Assembly (NCBI GenBank): GCA_963783505.1
Contig: CAWAOP010000023.1
Location: 197,615-261,614 of the forward strand
DNA from: BOG-224 sp963783505
Lineage (GTDB): Bacteria > Acidobacteriota > Terriglobia > Bryobacterales > Bryobacteraceae
Direction: 5' to 3'
Length of the DNA stretch: 64,000 bases
In this document: piece after piece, positions 49,804-58,457 of the stretch
Position numbering within the stretch: position 1 is the stretch's first letter
How the letters are laid out: every line of letters starts with the position of its first letter
The notes under the pieces: model-generated
Told to the model about the DNA's origin: nothing
The model's database searches: none
The model's input: the letters and a program-made list of their open reading frames with translations, nothing else
Program-made: the position numbers and the translations under genes

Positions 49804-51489
49804 ATGAGCGAGTCGCGTCTCTCAAGGAGACATTTCTTTTATGGAACGTTGTTGGCCGGGGCGGTCCCGGCCGGAGGTTTCGGCAGCGCGCCATCTTTAG
49901 CTTTTGCGGGGTACAAATCGTTTAACGAAAAGTTGAATATCGCCGCTATCGGGTGCGGAATTCGGGCCACCCAAATCCTTCCGATGGCCGCCGCTTCGGA
50001 GAACATCGTGGCCGTCTGCGACGTCAACGACGTGAGCGCCACGCAAGTCTACAACACGTTCCCCAAGGCGACCAAGTACAAGGATTACCGGAAAATGCTC
50101 GAGGCGGAGAAGACGGTCGATGCCGTTATGATCGCCGTACCCGATCACTTGCATACGCACACCTCGCTGCTGGCCATGCAGATGGGCAAGCACGTTTACT
50201 GCGAGAAGCCGCTGACGCGGACGGCATGGGAATCGCAATTGCTGGCCGAAGCCGCCGTCAAGTATAAGGTTGCGACGCAGATGGGCAACCAGGGTTGGAA
50301 CCACGAGGGTACCAAGACCGCCTGCGAAATAGTCTGGAGCGGCGATATCGGAGACGTCAACGAAGTGTACGCCTGGACCGGCGGCATCTACGGCGGTTAT
50401 CCGAATATCCCCGAAGCAGGCCCCGAAAAGCAGCCGATTCCGGACACCATGGATTGGAGCCTCTGGCTGGGACCGGCCGCCGACCACGATTACAACGCCA
50501 TGGTCGCCAGGCAATGGCGCGCGTTCACCGATTTCTCCACCGGCGGATCGCTGGGCGACTGGCTGGTGCACAATATGGGTCCGGCTCACCTGGCTCTTCA
50601 ACTGGACAAAGCCCCGCCGATCAGCGTGCAGGCGCTCTCGGTGGAAAGGCCCAGCAAGGTCATCTGGCCGTTTGCGGACCACATCATCTATGAGTTCCCG
50701 GCGCGCGCCAACATGCCCCCGGTGACGATTCACGCCTACCAGAACATGCGCGGCGACGAGTTTAAGAACCCCGAAGGCATGGGCGAAAACGACCGGCTGT
50801 TCCCGGCTTCCAACAACCTGCAAGCGGAAAAGAACAGGCCCTTCCTGCAGACCGGCGACGGACTGATGCTGGTAGGCCCGCAGATCGGCCCGGATGGAAA
50901 GCAGATTCAGGCAGCGCGCGGGGGCGGCGGCGGTGGACGCGGTCAATTCCCGGGCGGCGGCGCGGGCCGAGGCCCCGGAGCCCCGGGAGCGCCGGGCGCT
51001 GCTGGAGCGCCGGGCGGAGCGCCGGGAGCCGCAGGGGCCCCTGGAGCGGCGGGTCGCGGAGCGGCCGGAGCGCCGGGCGCCGGACGCGGCGGTTTTGGCG
51101 GCGCCGATATGGCGAATCGCGCCCCGGGCAATGGAGCGGTGTTCGTCGGCACGAAGGGTTACATGGCGACGGTCGCTCGCGGCGAGGGCGTGTGGCTATT
51201 GCCGAAGTCGCGGTGGGACGAGTACAGACTGCCTCCGCAGATCCTGCCGCGCGGCATCAACCACCAGCAGGATTGGATTCGCGCCTGCAAGGGCGGGGCG
51301 CCGGGCGTCTCCGATTTCGCCGTCGCCACCAAGTACATCATGTGGCTCGCACTGGGGACCATAGCCACGCGCGTTCCCAATGTGAAACTGATGTGGGACG
51401 CGAAGAACATGCGCTTCACCAACAGCGAAGAAGCCAACAAGCTGCTGCATCCCTTCCTCCGCAAGGGTTGGGAAATATCGAAGGTGTGA
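49804..51489 (+). CDS. Gfo/Idh/MocA oxidoreductase, Tat-exported, with collagen-like tract
   Basis: 561 aa. A twin-arginine leader (RLSRRHFFYGTLLAG) is followed by the NAD-binding domain (LNIAAIGCGIRATQILPMAA, VAVCDVNDVS) and the family EKPL motif in HVYCEKPLTRTAWESQLLAE. The C-terminal domain has WSLWLGPA and GDWLVHNMGPAHLALQLD. Between about residues 370 and 437 a low-complexity tract rich in Gly-Ala-Pro triplets (GAPGAPGAAGAPGGAPGAAG type) interrupts a region that is normally a short loop. AAAGGA precedes the ATG. Followed by a ThuA gene 16 bases later, a common pairing in sugar or polyol oxidation. Confidence 0.9.
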   Translation: MSESRLSRRHFFYGTLLAGAVPAGGFGSAPSLAFAGYKSFNEKLNIAAIGCGIRATQILPMAAASENIVAVCDVNDVSATQVYNTFPKATKYKDYRKMLEAEKTVDAVMIAVPDHLHTHTSLLAMQMGKHVYCEKPLTRTAWESQLLAEAAVKYKVATQMGNQGWNHEGTKTACEIVWSGDIGDVNEVYAWTGGIYGGYPNIPEAGPEKQPIPDTMDWSLWLGPAADHDYNAMVARQWRAFTDFSTGGSLGDWLVHNMGPAHLALQLDKAPPISVQALSVERPSKVIWPFADHIIYEFPARANMPPVTIHAYQNMRGDEFKNPEGMGENDRLFPASNNLQAEKNRPFLQTGDGLMLVGPQIGPDGKQIQAARGGGGGGRGQFPGGGAGRGPGAPGAPGAAGAPGGAPGAAGAPGAAGRGAAGAPGAGRGGFGGADMANRAPGNGAVFVGTKGYMATVARGEGVWLLPKSRWDEYRLPPQILPRGINHQQDWIRACKGGAPGVSDFAVATKYIMWLALGTIATRVPNVKLMWDAKNMRFTNSEEANKLLHPFLRKGWEISKV

Positions 51490-51505
51490 CTCAGCGAGGA
51501 TCGAC

Positions 51506-52516
51506 ATGCGACTACTGACAATCGCGTTACTCATTCTGGCGGCCATCGCCTTCGCGGTTCCAGCCCATGCGGCTGGTCCAATTCGCGTCCTGTTGCTGGA
51601 TGGCGAATCGGGCGGCCAGTATCATAACTGGTCCGAGACGTCCCCGTACCTCCAGAGAATGCTGCAAGACGCCGGCATCTTCCAGGTGGATCGAGTCACC
51701 GCCCTTCCAGGCGCAGATTTTTCCAACTTCAAGCCCGAGTGGAGCAAGTACCAGGTGGTCGTGCTCAACTACGACGCTCCGGACGCGCGCTGGAACGACG
51801 ACCTCCGCAACTCATTCGAGCAGTACGTGAAGAATGGAGGCGGAGTGGTGAGCGTGCACGCCGCGGACAACGCCTTCCCCAACTGGAAGGAGTTCAACCT
51901 GATGATCGGCGTGGGCGGCTGGCGCGGCCGGAACGCGCAGACCGGTCCGCATTTCTACTTCAAGGACGGCAAGCTGACCTCGGACACCGATCCGGGAGCC
52001 GCCGGCCAGCACGGCAACCGCCTTCCGTTTAAAGTAGTGACGCGGACGGCGGATCATCCCATCATGAAAGGTCTCCCCGCGGAATGGCTGCACGTGGCCG
52101 ATGAGTTGTATGCCAACATGCGCGGTCCGGGAGAAAACATGACCGTGCTCGGGACCGCGTTCTCGGACGCGTCCAACCGCGGCACCGGTAAAGACGAACC
52201 CATGCTGATGGCTCTCAGTTACGGCAAGGGCCGTATTTTCCATACGACCATGGGTCACGATCTCGCCGCGCTCAATTGCGTTGGGTTCATGACCACGTAC
52301 CAGCGTGGCACGGAGTGGGCGGCCACCGGACAGGTAACGCAGAAGGTCCCGGCCGACTTCCCATCCGCCGACAAGACCGCGACTCGCAAGGAGTATGATC
52401 CGCCGGCGGGGTGGGTTTCCGGCGCCGCGCCTGTTCCGGGCGCTCCGGGACGCGGCGCGGGCGGCGGTGGCCGAGGTCCCGGCGCGCCGCCGGTCGGACG
52501 CGGCCCAGGCCAGTAG
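51506..52516 (+). CDS. ThuA-domain protein, secreted, Gly/Pro-rich tail
   Basis: 336 aa. Signal peptide LLTIALLILAAIAFAVPAHA, then the ThuA (class I glutamine amidotransferase-like) fold: IRVLLLDGESGGQYHNWSET, YQVVVLNYDAPDARW, GGGVVSVHAADNAFPNWKEF, HPIMKGLPAEWLHVADELYA, and KGRIFHTTMGHD. ThuA proteins act in trehalose or other sugar oxidation, probably with the neighbouring oxidoreductase. The last 25 residues (VPGAPGRGAGGGGRG and beyond) are Gly/Pro/Arg-rich, echoing the tract in the upstream gene. Confidence 0.88.
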   Translation: MRLLTIALLILAAIAFAVPAHAAGPIRVLLLDGESGGQYHNWSETSPYLQRMLQDAGIFQVDRVTALPGADFSNFKPEWSKYQVVVLNYDAPDARWNDDLRNSFEQYVKNGGGVVSVHAADNAFPNWKEFNLMIGVGGWRGRNAQTGPHFYFKDGKLTSDTDPGAAGQHGNRLPFKVVTRTADHPIMKGLPAEWLHVADELYANMRGPGENMTVLGTAFSDASNRGTGKDEPMLMALSYGKGRIFHTTMGHDLAALNCVGFMTTYQRGTEWAATGQVTQKVPADFPSADKTATRKEYDPPAGWVSGAAPVPGAPGRGAGGGGRGPGAPPVGRGPGQ

Positions 52517-52636
52517 TAGTTCGGATGTTCCAGGTCCGGCGCCGCGAGCCAACGCGACGCCGGACCTTTTTTGGGCGGAGTGATGAAAACGAACCCGCGC
52601 GAAGCCAGGACGGGCAAAATGCCCATCGGGCCATTT

Positions 52637-53669
52637 CTAAGTTGTTGAAAATAAACAGCGAATCGAGGCGAAAATGGGCATTTGCCCATCGCGGGACTTT
52701 GGGGCGTCCTTTTTGGGCGGTCTTTTAGTCCGTCTGTTCCCCGTGGACCCGCGGAAATACTCCACCGTCAGCTTCAAGCCTTCCTCAAGCGACACCTTCG
52801 GTTCCCATCCCAATAGAGTGCGCGCTTTCGTGATGACGGGCTGCCGCTGTTTTGGGTCGTCTTCGGGCAAGGGCTGGAAGACGATAGGCGATGCGCTGCC
52901 TGTCAGTTGCCGGATGGTCTCCGCGAATTCCAAGATCGTTGATCTCCGCCGGATTCCCGAGGTTGACCGGATACCTTTCCCCAGAGAGCATCAGCCGGCA
53001 GAGGCCATCCACAAGGTCACTCACGTAGCAGAAGCTGCGGGTCTGCGAACCATCGCCCGAGACCGTGATCGGCAGTCCTCGCAACGCCTGATCGAGAAAC
53101 GCCGGTACCACGCGCCCGTCGTTCAGCTTCATGCGAGGCCCGTAAGTGTTAAAGATGCGGGCGATGTTCGTGCGGATACCGTGGGTACGATGAAAGGCCA
53201 TGGTGAGGGCTTCGGCGAAGCGCTTGCTTTCGTCGTAGCAGGAGCGCGGCCCGACGGGATTCACGTGACCCCAATACGATTCCGGCTGCGGGTGGACCAA
53301 GGGGTCCCCGTAACATTCGGAGGTGGATGTGAGAAGGAAGCGCGCACGCTTCTCCCGCGCCAGCTCCAACATTCGCCGCGTGCCCAGAGAGCCTACGTCG
53401 AGCGTTTCGATCGGGTGCTCCAGGTAGTCCTTGGGACTTGCGGGCGAAGCCAGGTTGAGCACTCCATCCACGGGACCTTCCACTTCGAAAGGCAGCACGA
53501 CATCCTGCTCACGAAAATGGAAACGCGGATGAGACGCCAGGTGGGCGATGTTGCGGTGCTGGCCGGTCAGGAAATGATCCAAGGCCACGACTTCGTAACC
53601 GTCAGCCAGCAGACGGTCGCAGAGATGCGAACCGATGAAGCCGGCGGCGCCGGATACGACCACTCGCAA
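52637..53669 (-). pseudogene. UDP-glucuronate decarboxylase-like NAD-dependent epimerase, frameshifted near the end
   Basis: Extended SDR: nucleotide motif VVVSGAAGFIGSHLCDRLLA, TSTSECYGDPLVHPQPESYW, catalytic YxxxK in RSCYDESKRFAEAL, and substrate motifs GPRMKLNDGRVVPAFLDQAL and GDGSQTRSFCYVSDLVDGL, all as in UXS enzymes that convert UDP-glucuronate to UDP-xylose. Near 52935 the frame changes: after NPAEINDL the protein continues in the next frame as EFAETIRQLTGSASPIVFQP to LGWEPKVSLEEGLKLTVEYF. One extra G would explain it. The end then overruns the usual stop into the hairpin at 52674. Confidence 0.82.
52674..52689. terminator. Palindrome between convergent genes
   Basis: ATGGGCA-TT-TGCCCAT, a seven-base stem with A-rich sequence before it and T-rich sequence about 15-40 bases after. 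A related GGGCAAAATGCCC lies near 52613-52625. Position between convergent ThuA and epimerase genes suggests bidirectional termination, though no immediate T-run follows the stem. Confidence 0.4.
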
Positions 53670-53755
53670 TCGTGAACCCTCCGTCTGCCCATTCTAACGG
53701 AGCCGCCGGAGTCCGTTGACGCACGGCGCGCGTGGTACATTCGGAAATTGCCGCG

Positions 53756-55594
53756 ATGACAGGCGCAACGTTGGCGGAACGCGCGATCGCGCTGGCCGTT
53801 CTTGCCGGGTCGCTGGGCCTCTTCTGGCTCCGCATGGGTGGCGTCCTGCGCGTCATTCGAGGCTCGCGGCCCACGGCGGGCTTCCGCATCTCGCCTGTAT
53901 TGCCGCGCATCCGCCGGTTTGTGTGGGAGGTACTGGCGCAGAGCAAAGTGATTCGCCACCGCCCGCTGGCCGGCATCGCTCATGCGTTGGTGTTCTGGGG
54001 GTTTTGCGCTTTCGCGCTGATTACGGTGAACCACGTCGCCGGGGCTTTCGGCGCTAGCTTCCTTTCGCGCGACGGAGCGTTCGGACGGTTCTATTTCGAG
54101 TTCGCGGCGGTTTGGGCGGCGCTGGTAGCGGCCGCCATCGCGGGATTGTTCATCCGGCGGTTCGTCGCCCGGCCGAAATGGCTGGGGCCGCTCTCGCCCG
54201 AATCGGGCGTCATAGCGGGACTGATCTTCCTGCTGACGATCACTTATCTGGCGGGCCTCGCTCTGGAAGAAACCGGGGCCGCGGCGAGAGCGAACTGGTG
54301 GTTGCACACGCTGGCTCTGGCCATATTCCTTCCTCTGATCCCGCGAAGCAAACACCTCCATCTGGCGCTCGCGCCGATAGCCGTATTCCTGCGGCGCGAA
54401 GGGTTCTCCGCGATTCCGCCGCTCGAAGGCGACGAAGATTTCGGTCTCGCCGACGGCAAGAGCGTGACCCGCATTGACGCGCTACAGGCCTATTCCTGCG
54501 TGGAGTGCGGCCGTTGCACGGAGCACTGCCCGGCAAGCAACACCGCGAAGATCCTCAATCCCAAGGAAGTGATTCTCGGCCTGCGCGCCTATCTCGCCGA
54601 GAACGGACCGGCGGCCGAAGCGCCGCTGCTCGGAGATCGCATCTCCGGAGAAGCCGCGTTCCAATGCACGACGTGCGGCGCGTGCGAATTCCAATGCCCG
54701 GTAGGAGTGCAGCACCTGCCGATCCTGATCGGCTTGCGGCGCGGCGCGGTGAACCGCGGCGAGTGGGATAACGAAAGCGGAGGCAGGCTGTTCCGCAACC
54801 TCGAGCGCACGGGAAACGCCGTGGGCTTTCCCGCGAGCGACCGGCGCAAGTTCATCGAGAAAGCCGGCTTCGCGGAGTTCGACGGATCGCAGGACTACTG
54901 TCTCTGGCTCGGCTGCATGGGCGCGTACGATCCGCAGGGCCGGGAAATCGTGACCGCCTTCGCCAGCCTGCTGCGCGCGGCGGGCGTGAGCTTCGGCGCG
55001 CTGCGCAACGAAAAATGCACGGGCGATCCCGCGCGCCGGCTGGGGAATGACCTTGCATTCGCGGAAGCCGCGGAAAGCAATATCGCCGCGTTGCGTTCCG
55101 CCGGCGCGCGAAAGCTGGTTTCGATTTGTCCGCACTGCGTGCGAACGATAGGCGTGGATTGGCGCGAGTTCGGAGCGGATTTCGAAATCGTGCATCACAG
55201 CGAGCTCCTGGCGGAATTGATGCCGCGTTTGCCGCTCCCGGCGAACGCGAGAGGCAAGGCCGTGTTTCATGACCCCTGCTATTTGAGCCGATATCGCGGC
55301 GTGTGCGACGAACCGCGCGCGGTGGTCGCCCGGTTCGCCGAGGTGGTGGAACCGCGCCGCACGCGCCAGCGCTCGTTCTGCTGCGGAGCTGGCGGAGGCC
55401 AGATGTTCCTCGGCGAGGAGAAAGGGAAGCGAGTGAACGTCGAGCGCGCCGAGGAACTGGCAAGGGCGGGCGCGGAGACGATCGCCACGGCCTGCCCGTT
55501 CTGCCAATCGACGCTTCGCGATGGCTTAGGGACCGCGCCCGGAATCAAGCTGCTCGATATCGCGCAAATCGCGGCGGCTGCGCTGCCGAAGTGA
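53756..55594 (+). CDS. Membrane-bound (Fe-S) oxidoreductase, heterodisulfide-reductase-like
   Basis: 612 aa. About five membrane helices at the N-terminus (AIALAVLAGSLGLFWLRM, GIAHALVFWGFCAFALI, AALVAAAIAGLFI and others), resembling the cytochrome-b-like domain of HdrE/NarI types. Two 4Fe-4S motifs follow: CVECGRCTEHCP near residue 249 and CTTCGACEFQCPV near 304. Then two CCG domains of the HdrB/GlpC type: CLWLGCMGAYD with ICPHCVRTIG, and HDPCYLSRYRG with CCGAGGGQMF and CPFCQST. It should pass electrons between quinones and a cytoplasmic donor. Acts alone here; partners are unknown. GTG at 53732 is an alternative start. Confidence 0.88.
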   Translation: MTGATLAERAIALAVLAGSLGLFWLRMGGVLRVIRGSRPTAGFRISPVLPRIRRFVWEVLAQSKVIRHRPLAGIAHALVFWGFCAFALITVNHVAGAFGASFLSRDGAFGRFYFEFAAVWAALVAAAIAGLFIRRFVARPKWLGPLSPESGVIAGLIFLLTITYLAGLALEETGAAARANWWLHTLALAIFLPLIPRSKHLHLALAPIAVFLRREGFSAIPPLEGDEDFGLADGKSVTRIDALQAYSCVECGRCTEHCPASNTAKILNPKEVILGLRAYLAENGPAAEAPLLGDRISGEAAFQCTTCGACEFQCPVGVQHLPILIGLRRGAVNRGEWDNESGGRLFRNLERTGNAVGFPASDRRKFIEKAGFAEFDGSQDYCLWLGCMGAYDPQGREIVTAFASLLRAAGVSFGALRNEKCTGDPARRLGNDLAFAEAAESNIAALRSAGARKLVSICPHCVRTIGVDWREFGADFEIVHHSELLAELMPRLPLPANARGKAVFHDPCYLSRYRGVCDEPRAVVARFAEVVEPRRTRQRSFCCGAGGGQMFLGEEKGKRVNVERAEELARAGAETIATACPFCQSTLRDGLGTAPGIKLLDIAQIAAAALPK

Positions 55595-55633
55595 GGACGC
55601 GCCCGACATTGAGCGGAGGGCCGATAAGAACGC

Positions 55634-56764
55634 CTACGCCGAGGTCTGCACAATTGCGGCCGCCACCGGCTTACCGCCCAACGGCAGCAGCGTAAACAAG
55701 GGGGCCGATTTGAAGCGGTGCACCTGATCCTCCGCCAGAGTTGCGAACCGTATCACAGCGAGATCGGCCGAGACTTGTCCAAGCACCAGGGCGTACTGGT
55801 TATCGGGCGTGATCAGAATGTCCATGGGGCCTTCTCCCACGCGCGCCGTGGCCACCAGGCGGCGCATGTCCATATCGAGAATAGTGATGCCGCCCGATTC
55901 GGGATTGGCAACCATCAAGTAGGTGGGCGACTTGGAAGCATCCGTGACCACCATAGCCCCCGGCGCGCGTCCGGCGAGTATGCTCTGATCGATTTCGGTG
56001 CTGTAGGGGAACACAATGACCACAACATCGGCGCCGTCTCCGCTAATGAAAAGCTGGCCGCCGTCGGAAGTCACTGCGAAATGGCGCGGAGCTATGGGCA
56101 ACGGAAGGCGCACGACGGTCTTTCCCGTGGCGACATCGAAAATCGCAAGACAGCGCTCGGGCGCGCTCGCGACCAGCAGATGGCGGCCGTCCCGCCGAAA
56201 CTGAACCAGCGAAGGCTCTACGCCGGTCGCGATGGTCCGTTCGACTGCGCCGCGAGAGAGCGAGACGATTGAGACGCTGCGGTTCTGGCGCGAGGCGACG
56301 GCGGCGCGCCCATCCGCGCTCAGATCGAACGAATCGGGTGGAGCGGGCAGCATGACCCGCCGCGCCAGGCGAAAGTTTTCGAGCGGCGAACTGGCCAGCA
56401 TGGCCGGCTCGCGATACAGAACCCAGAGCGCTCCCGAAGGGTCCAGGCGCATGGCGACGGCTTGAGAGCCGGCCGAGGAGCGGCGCTCTACCGCGAGCCC
56501 CGCCGCGTCTATCTCGTACACCACTCCACCCTCCGGAGCGAGGGCGCAGACGCGAGGGCGCGCGGAATTGCCGGACACGGCCAGCGCCGTGGGCGCCGCA
56601 TCCAGAGGAATCCGTTTCGCGATCCGAAAGCGCTGCAAATCGACCGCAAGGAGCGCGCGGTCCGCCTGGTCGGCGACAAAGCAGTAGCCGGGAAAACCCG
56701 TAGCCCGTTTCCTGCCGCAACTCAAAGCCGCGGTGGAAGCCAGCAGCCAGGCGCGGCGCGTCAT
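55634..56764 (-). CDS. YVTN-type beta-propeller protein, probable lipoprotein
   Basis: About 376 aa from the ATG at 56764. The N-terminus TRRAWLLASTAALSCGRKR resembles a lipoprotein signal with Cys16 or a Tat leader. Six or seven propeller blades follow, for example YCFVADQADRALLAVDLQRF, RYLLVASAPERCLAIFDVAT-like repeats, GGQLFISGDGADVVVIVFP and ITPDNQYALVLGQVSADLAV. Such proteins usually work as binding or scaffolding modules in the envelope. An ATG at 56788 would add eight residues. It is convergent with the Fe-S gene. Confidence 0.8.
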   Translation of the reverse strand: MTRRAWLLASTAALSCGRKRATGFPGYCFVADQADRALLAVDLQRFRIAKRIPLDAAPTALAVSGNSARPRVCALAPEGGVVYEIDAAGLAVERRSSAGSQAVAMRLDPSGALWVLYREPAMLASSPLENFRLARRVMLPAPPDSFDLSADGRAAVASRQNRSVSIVSLSRGAVERTIATGVEPSLVQFRRDGRHLLVASAPERCLAIFDVATGKTVVRLPLPIAPRHFAVTSDGGQLFISGDGADVVVIVFPYSTEIDQSILAGRAPGAMVVTDASKSPTYLMVANPESGGITILDMDMRRLVATARVGEGPMDILITPDNQYALVLGQVSADLAVIRFATLAEDQVHRFKSAPLFTLLPLGGKPVAAAIVQTSA

Positions 56765-56914
56765 CGGCAAATGGGTCACTTGTTCCATTCTACTTCGCGG
56801 TCCGAAAAGAAGCCGGCGCGGTTCAGCGCCAGGGGCGGCAAGGTATTCGCATGATATCCTGTGAATAGCTTTCGACGCCCGTAAAGAGACCGCGAAACGC
56901 TGTTTCCTCAAGCC

Positions 56915-57004
56915 GGAGAGATGGCCGAGTGGTTGAAGGCGCACGCTTGGAAAGCGTGTTTAGGGGAAACTCTAACGTGGGTTCGAATCCCACTCTCTCC
57001 GCCA
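56915..57004 (+). tRNA. tRNA-Ser (anticodon GGA)
   Basis: The acceptor stem GGAGAGA pairs with TCTCTCC, followed by discriminator G and an encoded CCA. The anticodon stem CACGC/GCGTG carries the loop TTGGAAA, giving anticodon GGA for UCC and UCU codons. A long variable arm (class II) and a TTCGAAT T-loop are present. Its 3' end is the attachment site of the element to the right. Confidence 0.97.
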
Positions 57005-57007
57005 GTT
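56984..57007. repeat. attL: 24-bp direct repeat in the tRNA-Ser 3' end
   Basis: From CGAATCCCACTCTCTCC to GCCAGTT; identical to 60597-60620. It covers the T-stem, acceptor 3' strand, CCA and three following bases, the classic segment used by tRNA-targeting tyrosine integrases. Confidence 0.9.
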
Positions 57008-57125
57008 ATTCTTCTCCCGTAACCCTATTTTGAATCATCCACTTCGCGCAGCCTCGAATCTTGCCGATTGCCTTTGTACCAATCTTGTCCCAATGTCAGT
57101 TTAGAGGCTCTCGCAGCTTCTCAAA

Positions 57126-57650
57126 ATGCTGACGCTCTACAGGCGGCACGACAGGGCGAGGATGGTGGGCGGCAAGCCGGTGGAGGGCTGCCCGCACGCC
57201 GCCGATTCCTATTGGAAGAAGTGCTCGTGCCCGATGTGGGTCCGCGGCGTCCGCGCGGGAAAGCCCGTCAAGGAATCCCTAAGAACCCGTTCTTGGGCGA
57301 AGGCGCTCGAAATAATCAGGGGGTGGGAAGGAAGACCGAAGCAAGAGCGGATAACCATCGAGCACGCCCTCGTCAAATACTACGAGGATTGCGAAGCCCG
57401 CAGGCTATCGCGGAACACGCTCAGGAAATACCAAACTCTCAAGGACATCCTCTCGAAGTTCGCCAAGGAGAACGGCTTGCTCTATCTTTCCGAGTTCGGG
57501 ACCCAGCAGGTCCGGGACCTCCTGAGAGGCCGCACGCTTGCATCCAGCACCGCAGCCAAAGAACTTGAACGCGTCCGCACCTGCTTCCGTTTCTTCGAGG
57601 AGCAGGAGTGGATTCAGAAGAACCCGGCGAAGATCATCAAGCCGCCGAAG
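57126..57650 (+). pseudogene. Tyrosine integrase, N-terminal part only
   Basis: LTLYRRHDRARMVGGKPVEG with CPHAADSYWKKCSCPMWV forms the zinc-binding arm domain of acidobacterial integrases; ESLRTRSWAKALEIIRGWEG and the core-binding domain (LSRNTLRKYQTLKDILSKFA, ERVRTCFRFFEEQEWIQKNP) follow. After KIIKPPK the catalytic domain with the R-H-R-Y residues is missing; the frame then runs out of register to a stop at 57710. The start is next to the tRNA, as usual for such elements. Confidence 0.85.
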
Positions 57651-57654
57651 GTAG

Positions 57655-58168
57655 CGGCGACGCCGCTCGCGAAATCGTTCTCCATTTCCACAGGGTCTTT
57701 CACCGCGTAGCCAATAGCAGACCGCAATCAAAGGAGGTGGCGCAGGCAGCGGCACTGGTCGCAAGATACGGCTTCGGCTGCGCAAGACACATCGTGGACT
57801 ACGCCCACACGGCAGCTGCAGAAACCAAGTATCGGCCCCAGACATTTGGCGGCATTCTCCAATACGCGGCTCGGGCGGCCAACGACTACGGCGATGTTCA
57901 CCGCAGGGAGCAGGCGGCGGTCAGACTTGGGGCCGTTACCAAAGCCAAACGCGATTTCGAAGCTCTTACTGGCGAGCTTGCCGAGAAACAACGCGCCCAG
58001 GCGGAAGCGCGCTTGCGGTCCCTCTCGCAGGGAGAATACCAGGGCCTCTATGCGAAGGCGCGAGCCGAGCTGTTGACTTCACGCTGGCTGAATGAATCGT
58101 CACCAGTCTTCCGCCAAGTGCTGCATCGCAAAATGATCGCCTGCCTCATCCGCGAAATAGGGGAGTAG
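57655..58168 (+). pseudogene. C-terminal fragment of a replication-type protein
   Basis: From about 57655 the frame reads AAREIVLHFHRVFHRVANS, AAALVARYGFGCARHIVDYA and TKYRPQTFGGILQYAARAAN, then a coiled, charged tail (KRDFEALTGELAEKQRAQA) to the stop at 58166-58168. I take this as the tail of a plasmid/phage-type replication initiator of the sort encoded on small acidobacterial elements, from general resemblance only. Its N-terminal domains are missing; the integrase remnant abuts it, so one deletion of the stretch between them explains both truncations. Confidence 0.55.
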
Positions 58169-58457
58169 AAGTTTGTATTTAGGACGGGACCCCTCGTTCA
58201 GTCGCCGCGCAGTTGTTCCCGCAAGCGGGACGGTGGACACTTGGGGGGGCGCTTATGACCGCTGTTGTCGGAGGCTTTGCCCGATCGTCAGCTACGAGCT
58301 CAATGTCGCAGAACGTCTGGGGCCAATTTCCGACTTGGCGACAACAGCTCAACATGGATTGCTTCCGAGCGGCCGACCGACCCTGAATGCGGCCAAGCAG
58401 CACGGCGTCCGGGAAACTTCACGTGGGAGTCCGACTTAAAGCACTCAGCGTGAACGG

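Noticed and set aside
58169..58457. A hidden small gene or RNA between the replication remnant and the cargo gene
   Set aside because: Short frames on both strands, none with a start signal or recognisable residues; no stable conserved fold seen by eye.
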